Assembly (NCBI GenBank): GCA_937924805.1
Contig: CALDTZ010000016.1
Location: 1-64,000 of the forward strand
Length of the DNA: 64,000 nt
Source: an uncultured Saprospiraceae bacterium
GTDB lineage: Bacteria > Bacteroidota > Bacteroidia > Chitinophagales > Saprospiraceae
Direction of reading: 5' to 3'
Within the stretch, counting starts at the first letter, position 1, and each line of letters opens with the position of its first letter. The notes beneath the pieces were generated by a model, which was not told the origin of the DNA, made no database searches, and saw only the letters and a program-made list of their open reading frames with translations. Shown here one piece after another: positions 60,278-64,000 of this stretch. A program made the translations under genes and the position numbers.

Positions 60278-61948
60278 ATGAAAAATATTACTTTATTCTT
60301 ACTCATAATACTTTATTTGTGTGCAAATAGTCCAATCGTTATTGCGCAATCTTTTTGGGAAAATTATGAGTTTAGCGAAAGAGATAGTTTACGAGGACAA
60401 TTATCACTTGAGCGCACTTGTTATGATGTATTACATTATGATTTAAATATTGAAATCATTCCTGAACAAAAATATATCAAAGGAAGTAATGAAATTTCAT
60501 TTTTATGGGCAGAAAATTCTAATTTAATGCAAATTGATTTATTTGAAAATATGGAAATTGATTCTATTATTTTCAACGAAAAAAATCTTCCCTTTTATAG
60601 AAAGTATGATGCCATTTTTATTGAACTACCGATTTTAAATATTGGAGAAGAATATAAAATAATTACGTATTATCAAGGACAACCAATTATTGGCAAAAAC
60701 CCGCCATGGGACGGTGGACTAAATTGGGTCGTTGATGAAAAAGATAGATCTTGGATTAGTGTGAGTTGCGAACATTTAGGTGCAAGTGCTTGGTGGCCAA
60801 ATAAAGACCACCTATCAGATGAGCCAGACAGCATGGATTTCACACTTACCTTCCCAAACAATTTAAATGGAATTTCTAATGGACGATTAATCGATGAAAA
60901 AAAGGATAAAATAAACAAAACTCAACATTGGAAAGTGAGTTATCCTATCAACAATTACAATGTTACTTTTTATTTAGGCCACTATAAGACGTATCAGGAT
61001 AGTATTGTTCAATCCAACGGAAAAACCTTAGATATTGAATATTATTTTCTTGATTACAATGAAGACAAAGCAATTCCTCATTTTGAACAAACGAAAAACA
61101 TATTACATGCCTACGACCATTATTTTGGGCCCTATCCGTTTCAAAAAGATGGTTTCAAACTTGTTGAATCCTCTTATTTAGGAATGGAACACCAAAGTGC
61201 TATTGCATATGGAAATCAATATAAAAGAGGTTACCTAGGTGGCTTAATTCCTCCTGAAATGGATCTTGATTTTATTATTGTTCATGAAACTGGCCATGAA
61301 TATTTTGGCAATAGTGTTAGTTGTAATGACCACTCTGATATGTGGATTCACGAATCGTTTACTACCTATATGGAGGCCTTATATGTTGAATTTATTGATG
61401 GATATGATGCTTATTTACGATATTTGAAATTTGAAAAAAGTCACGGTAATAAGGAACCAATCATTGGTCCTTCTAATGTAAATTTTGGAGACTGGAAAGT
61501 CTCAGACCATTATTTTAAAGGTAGTTGGATTTTACATACGTTACGTCATGTTATCAATGACGACAAACTATTTTTTAATATGATAAAATCATTGTATCAA
61601 ACATTTGAATACAAGAATGTTACAAATGAAGATATATTCAACTATATAAATGATTTTACTGGTAGGGATTTCAATTCTTTCTTCCAACAATACTTATTTC
61701 AACCCAACATTCCAACATTAGAAATTAAAAATCAAACTAAAAAAGATGGTTACATATTATTTGATGCAAAATGGAATCATGTAATAGATGGATTTACAAT
61801 GGATACTGCCTACGGTACAGAAGAAAACAAAGACATGTATTTTATTACTGACCAATGGAGTAGTTATGCATACAAACTTGAAAATAGAAAAGATGAACCA
61901 AGATTTTACAATGATCGGTTCTTAATTGATATTGAATTTACAAAATAA
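60278..61948 (+). CDS. Secreted M1-family metallopeptidase
   Basis: HETGHEYFGNSVSCNDHSDMWIHESFTTY zinc site; LGMEHQSAIAYGN. Confidence 0.92.
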   Translation: MKNITLFLLIILYLCANSPIVIAQSFWENYEFSERDSLRGQLSLERTCYDVLHYDLNIEIIPEQKYIKGSNEISFLWAENSNLMQIDLFENMEIDSIIFNEKNLPFYRKYDAIFIELPILNIGEEYKIITYYQGQPIIGKNPPWDGGLNWVVDEKDRSWISVSCEHLGASAWWPNKDHLSDEPDSMDFTLTFPNNLNGISNGRLIDEKKDKINKTQHWKVSYPINNYNVTFYLGHYKTYQDSIVQSNGKTLDIEYYFLDYNEDKAIPHFEQTKNILHAYDHYFGPYPFQKDGFKLVESSYLGMEHQSAIAYGNQYKRGYLGGLIPPEMDLDFIIVHETGHEYFGNSVSCNDHSDMWIHESFTTYMEALYVEFIDGYDAYLRYLKFEKSHGNKEPIIGPSNVNFGDWKVSDHYFKGSWILHTLRHVINDDKLFFNMIKSLYQTFEYKNVTNEDIFNYINDFTGRDFNSFFQQYLFQPNIPTLEIKNQTKKDGYILFDAKWNHVIDGFTMDTAYGTEENKDMYFITDQWSSYAYKLENRKDEPRFYNDRFLIDIEFTK

Positions 61949-62104
61949 CGATAAACTTAAATTCAGTTTTTACACGTTCCTAACTTTTACGTTTATACAC
62001 GTTCTAGAAAGACAACTTAGTTTTATCAGGAGTGCATAGTGAACCAGAGCTATGTTTAACATTAATCGCTGGTCTCGATTTATTTATACCTTTCGAATTA
62101 GGCA

Positions 62105-62132
62105 AAAAAAAAACCTTCGTTAGAAGGCTTTT
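62105..62132 (-). terminator. Intrinsic terminator overlapping the rplS stop codon
   Basis: Minus strand CCTTC-TAAC-GAAGG followed by a long T tract (plus-strand A10). Confidence 0.78.
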
Positions 62133-62470
62133 CTTTCTTTGATTTTTGCTTTTTTACCAACCAATTCTCTTAGGTAGTACAATCTTGCTCTCCTTACTTT
62201 ACCTCTTTTATGTACTTCTATTAGTTTGATATTCGCTGATGACATAGGGAATATTCTTTCCACACCTACACCATTAGAAATTTTTCTAACTGTAAATGTT
62301 TTTGTTGCTCCTTCACCTTTAATTTGGATTACGTCGCCTTTAAATTTTTGGATTCTTTCCTTTGCTCCCTCACGAATAGCATAACTTACAGATATATTGT
62401 CTCCAGATCTGAATGTTGGATATTCTTTCTTCTCTGTAATTTGTTCGTGTACATACTTTATTAAATCCAT
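62120..62470 (-). CDS. rplS: 50S ribosomal protein L19
   Basis: [93 protein letters not shown]. Confidence 0.97.
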   Translation of the reverse strand: MDLIKYVHEQITEKKEYPTFRSGDNISVSYAIREGAKERIQKFKGDVIQIKGEGATKTFTVRKISNGVGVERIFPMSSANIKLIEVHKRGKVRRARLYYLRELVGKKAKIKERKAF

Positions 62471-62495
62471 ACTATTAGTATTTGTAATTGAACCG

Positions 62496-62503
62496 CAAAG
62501 ATA
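62496..62503 (-). promoter_or_regulatory. Candidate -7 element for rplS
   Basis: TATCTTTG on the minus strand 25 bp upstream of the start. Confidence 0.4.
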
Positions 62504-62551
62504 ATAAGTATTTTAATAAATTCTAATACCTAATTGAATTAAATAAATATT

Positions 62552-64000
62552 TTATCGAACAAGTGTCACAACGCCATTTCCTTCAATCACTTTATTCCTT
62601 GCCCCTTTAATACTGTAAGTGTATACATAAACACCACCTGGGGATAAATCACCAGAATTATTCTTTCGTCCATCCCACCCCACATTTATATCATTAGATT
62701 GAAAAACGAGTTCTCCCCATCTGTTCCAAATACTCATTTCAAACCCTTCAATACCATCTACTACCCCTTTACCTTTAAAGGTTTCATTATTCCCATCAAA
62801 ATTGGGTGTAAATGCATTTGGAAAGAAAAAAGTGCTTAATGGTTCGACATCTAAAAATTGAATCAAGGTATCTGTACATCCATTTTCATGAAATGCAACC
62901 AATTGAACAGCATAAGATCCTGTATCTCTAAACTCATGTGTTGGATTCTGAATTTGAGAAAAACCATCGCCACCAAAACTCCATTGCCATGTTTCAGCAT
63001 CTATGGATAAATCGGTAAATTCAACTAATTTATTAAAAGAATTTAATTTGGTCGGAGTGAATATATAATCAGCAATTGGAGATTCCTTTACTTGTATCCA
63101 ATTTAAAAATTCATCTTCAATATAACAATCCAATGGAGATGTTATTGAAACTTTAATACTATAGACTCCAGGATTATCATACATATGATTAGGGCTAATT
63201 TCATTCGAAGTTGTTCCATCTCCAAAGTCCCATTCAATATTATAACTTTCATTAATTGGCGTTGTCAAATTATCAAACGAAATATTCGCTGGTGCACAAC
63301 CAATAAAGGCATTTGGTTCAACTATTATTGCCGCTGGTGCTGGATAATATTGAATAATTTTTTCGGTAGTATCTTTACAGTTATTATCATCCGTCACGAT
63401 TAAAGTAGAGACTTTATCTCCAGGCAAAACGAAAGTATAAGCTGGATTTTGATCTTGAGCGGTTCCTTCTTCGAAGTCCCACCCCCAATCAATGATTGTA
63501 CTTTGGTCGGCAACACTCAAATCAGTAAAAGCTACTGGCCCAGCGACACATGTATCATAAACAAAATTAAAATCAGAGTCTAAATCCGGAAATATTCCGA
63601 TTGTCATATCAACCGTGTCTGCACAATCTAACCCTTTATTTAAGATCATTGTAGCTTGATAAGTCCCTATATCTGGGAAAGTATAAGTCACGTCTCTTGT
63701 ATCCAGAGTGTCTTGGTATGTGCCCAAATCAAATACCCATTCGTATGAAACAATGTGGTCAATTCGAGTACTTAAATTTTTTATTGAAATTGTAGATTCA
63801 CCACAAGATTGTATAAAATAACTTTGGTCTCCAATTTTTTCAGCACCATCAATGTCAGCAAAAACAAGAGGAATACAATCCAAAACATTAAATTGAAAAT
63901 CTCTTTTTACCTCTCCTATTTTAATTCCATTTCTATATTCTTCTACACAGACACCCACACTAAATTGACCTGAAATGTTTGGTACGCCATTTATAAATCC
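62552..64000 (-). CDS. PKD-repeat secreted protein with gliding-motility-associated / T9SS type B C-terminal domain (5' end outside window)
   Basis: Frame open to window edge (GFINGVPNISGQFSVGVCVEEYRNG); several PKD repeats; C-terminal FPNAFTPNFDGNNETFKGKGV...WNRWGELVFQS...GGVYVYTYSIKGARNKVIEGNGVVTLVR. Confidence 0.93.
   Translation of the reverse strand, partial: GFINGVPNISGQFSVGVCVEEYRNGIKIGEVKRDFQFNVLDCIPLVFADIDGAEKIGDQSYFIQSCGESTISIKNLSTRIDHIVSYEWVFDLGTYQDTLDTRDVTYTFPDIGTYQATMILNKGLDCADTVDMTIGIFPDLDSDFNFVYDTCVAGPVAFTDLSVADQSTIIDWGWDFEEGTAQDQNPAYTFVLPGDKVSTLIVTDDNNCKDTTEKIIQYYPAPAAIIVEPNAFIGCAPANISFDNLTTPINESYNIEWDFGDGTTSNEISPNHMYDNPGVYSIKVSITSPLDCYIEDEFLNWIQVKESPIADYIFTPTKLNSFNKLVEFTDLSIDAETWQWSFGGDGFSQIQNPTHEFRDTGSYAVQLVAFHENGCTDTLIQFLDVEPLSTFFFPNAFTPNFDGNNETFKGKGVVDGIEGFEMSIWNRWGELVFQSNDINVGWDGRKNNSGDLSPGGVYVYTYSIKGARNKVIEGNGVVTLVR

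Noticed and set aside
61949-62100. Short repeated ACACGTTC words in the M1/rplS intergenic
   Set aside because: Only two imperfect copies; no array or hairpin structure, so not called a repeat or CRISPR
1-64000. CRISPR arrays, rRNA/tRNA genes, transposases, integrases or prophage genes
   Set aside because: None seen in the translations or on reading the intergenic regions; small tRNAs cannot be fully excluded without a covariance-model search

Overview
AT-rich Bacteroidota chromosome segment, probably Saprospiria-like. The lineage is inferred from T9SS sorting domains, four TonB receptors with carboxypeptidase-regulatory-like N-termini, fused SecDF, a GWxTD protein and TAnnTTTG-type -7 promoter elements. 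Most of the window is housekeeping and surface or secretion genes. No rRNA, tRNA, CRISPR array, transposase, integrase or phage module was recognised. Identifiable genes include ilvE, rdgB, a UbiA-type prenyltransferase, a PolX-like protein, lysC, a Na+-pumping decarboxylase operon (oadG-A-B), pepT, a di-haem peroxidase, hemL with a two-component system, an AlkD-like protein, rarA, acyl-CoA dehydrogenase, a Nudix protein, pyrE, an M42 peptidase, a PorE-like protein, secDF, a BON-LysM protein, rplS, several T9SS cargo proteins and peptidases of families S37 and M1. Best candidate for something undescribed: a compact three-gene cluster at 15155-18148. It has a 755-aa protein that reads like an SF1 helicase scaffold without Walker motifs, an HsdR_N-type PD-(D/E)XK protein in an overlapping frame, and a small TerB-like protein. 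Other points of interest: 8 of 12 convergent gene pairs share overlapping stop codons (5 by exactly 4 nt), a PolX whose polymerase catalytic residues look lost while its PHP domain is intact, a perfect 14-bp inverted repeat upstream of the di-haem peroxidase, a secreted alpha/beta-hydrolase-like protein with its nucleophile elbow altered, and a pair of large inverted paralogous secreted proteins. All calls come from reading the sequence and supplied translations; no searches were run.
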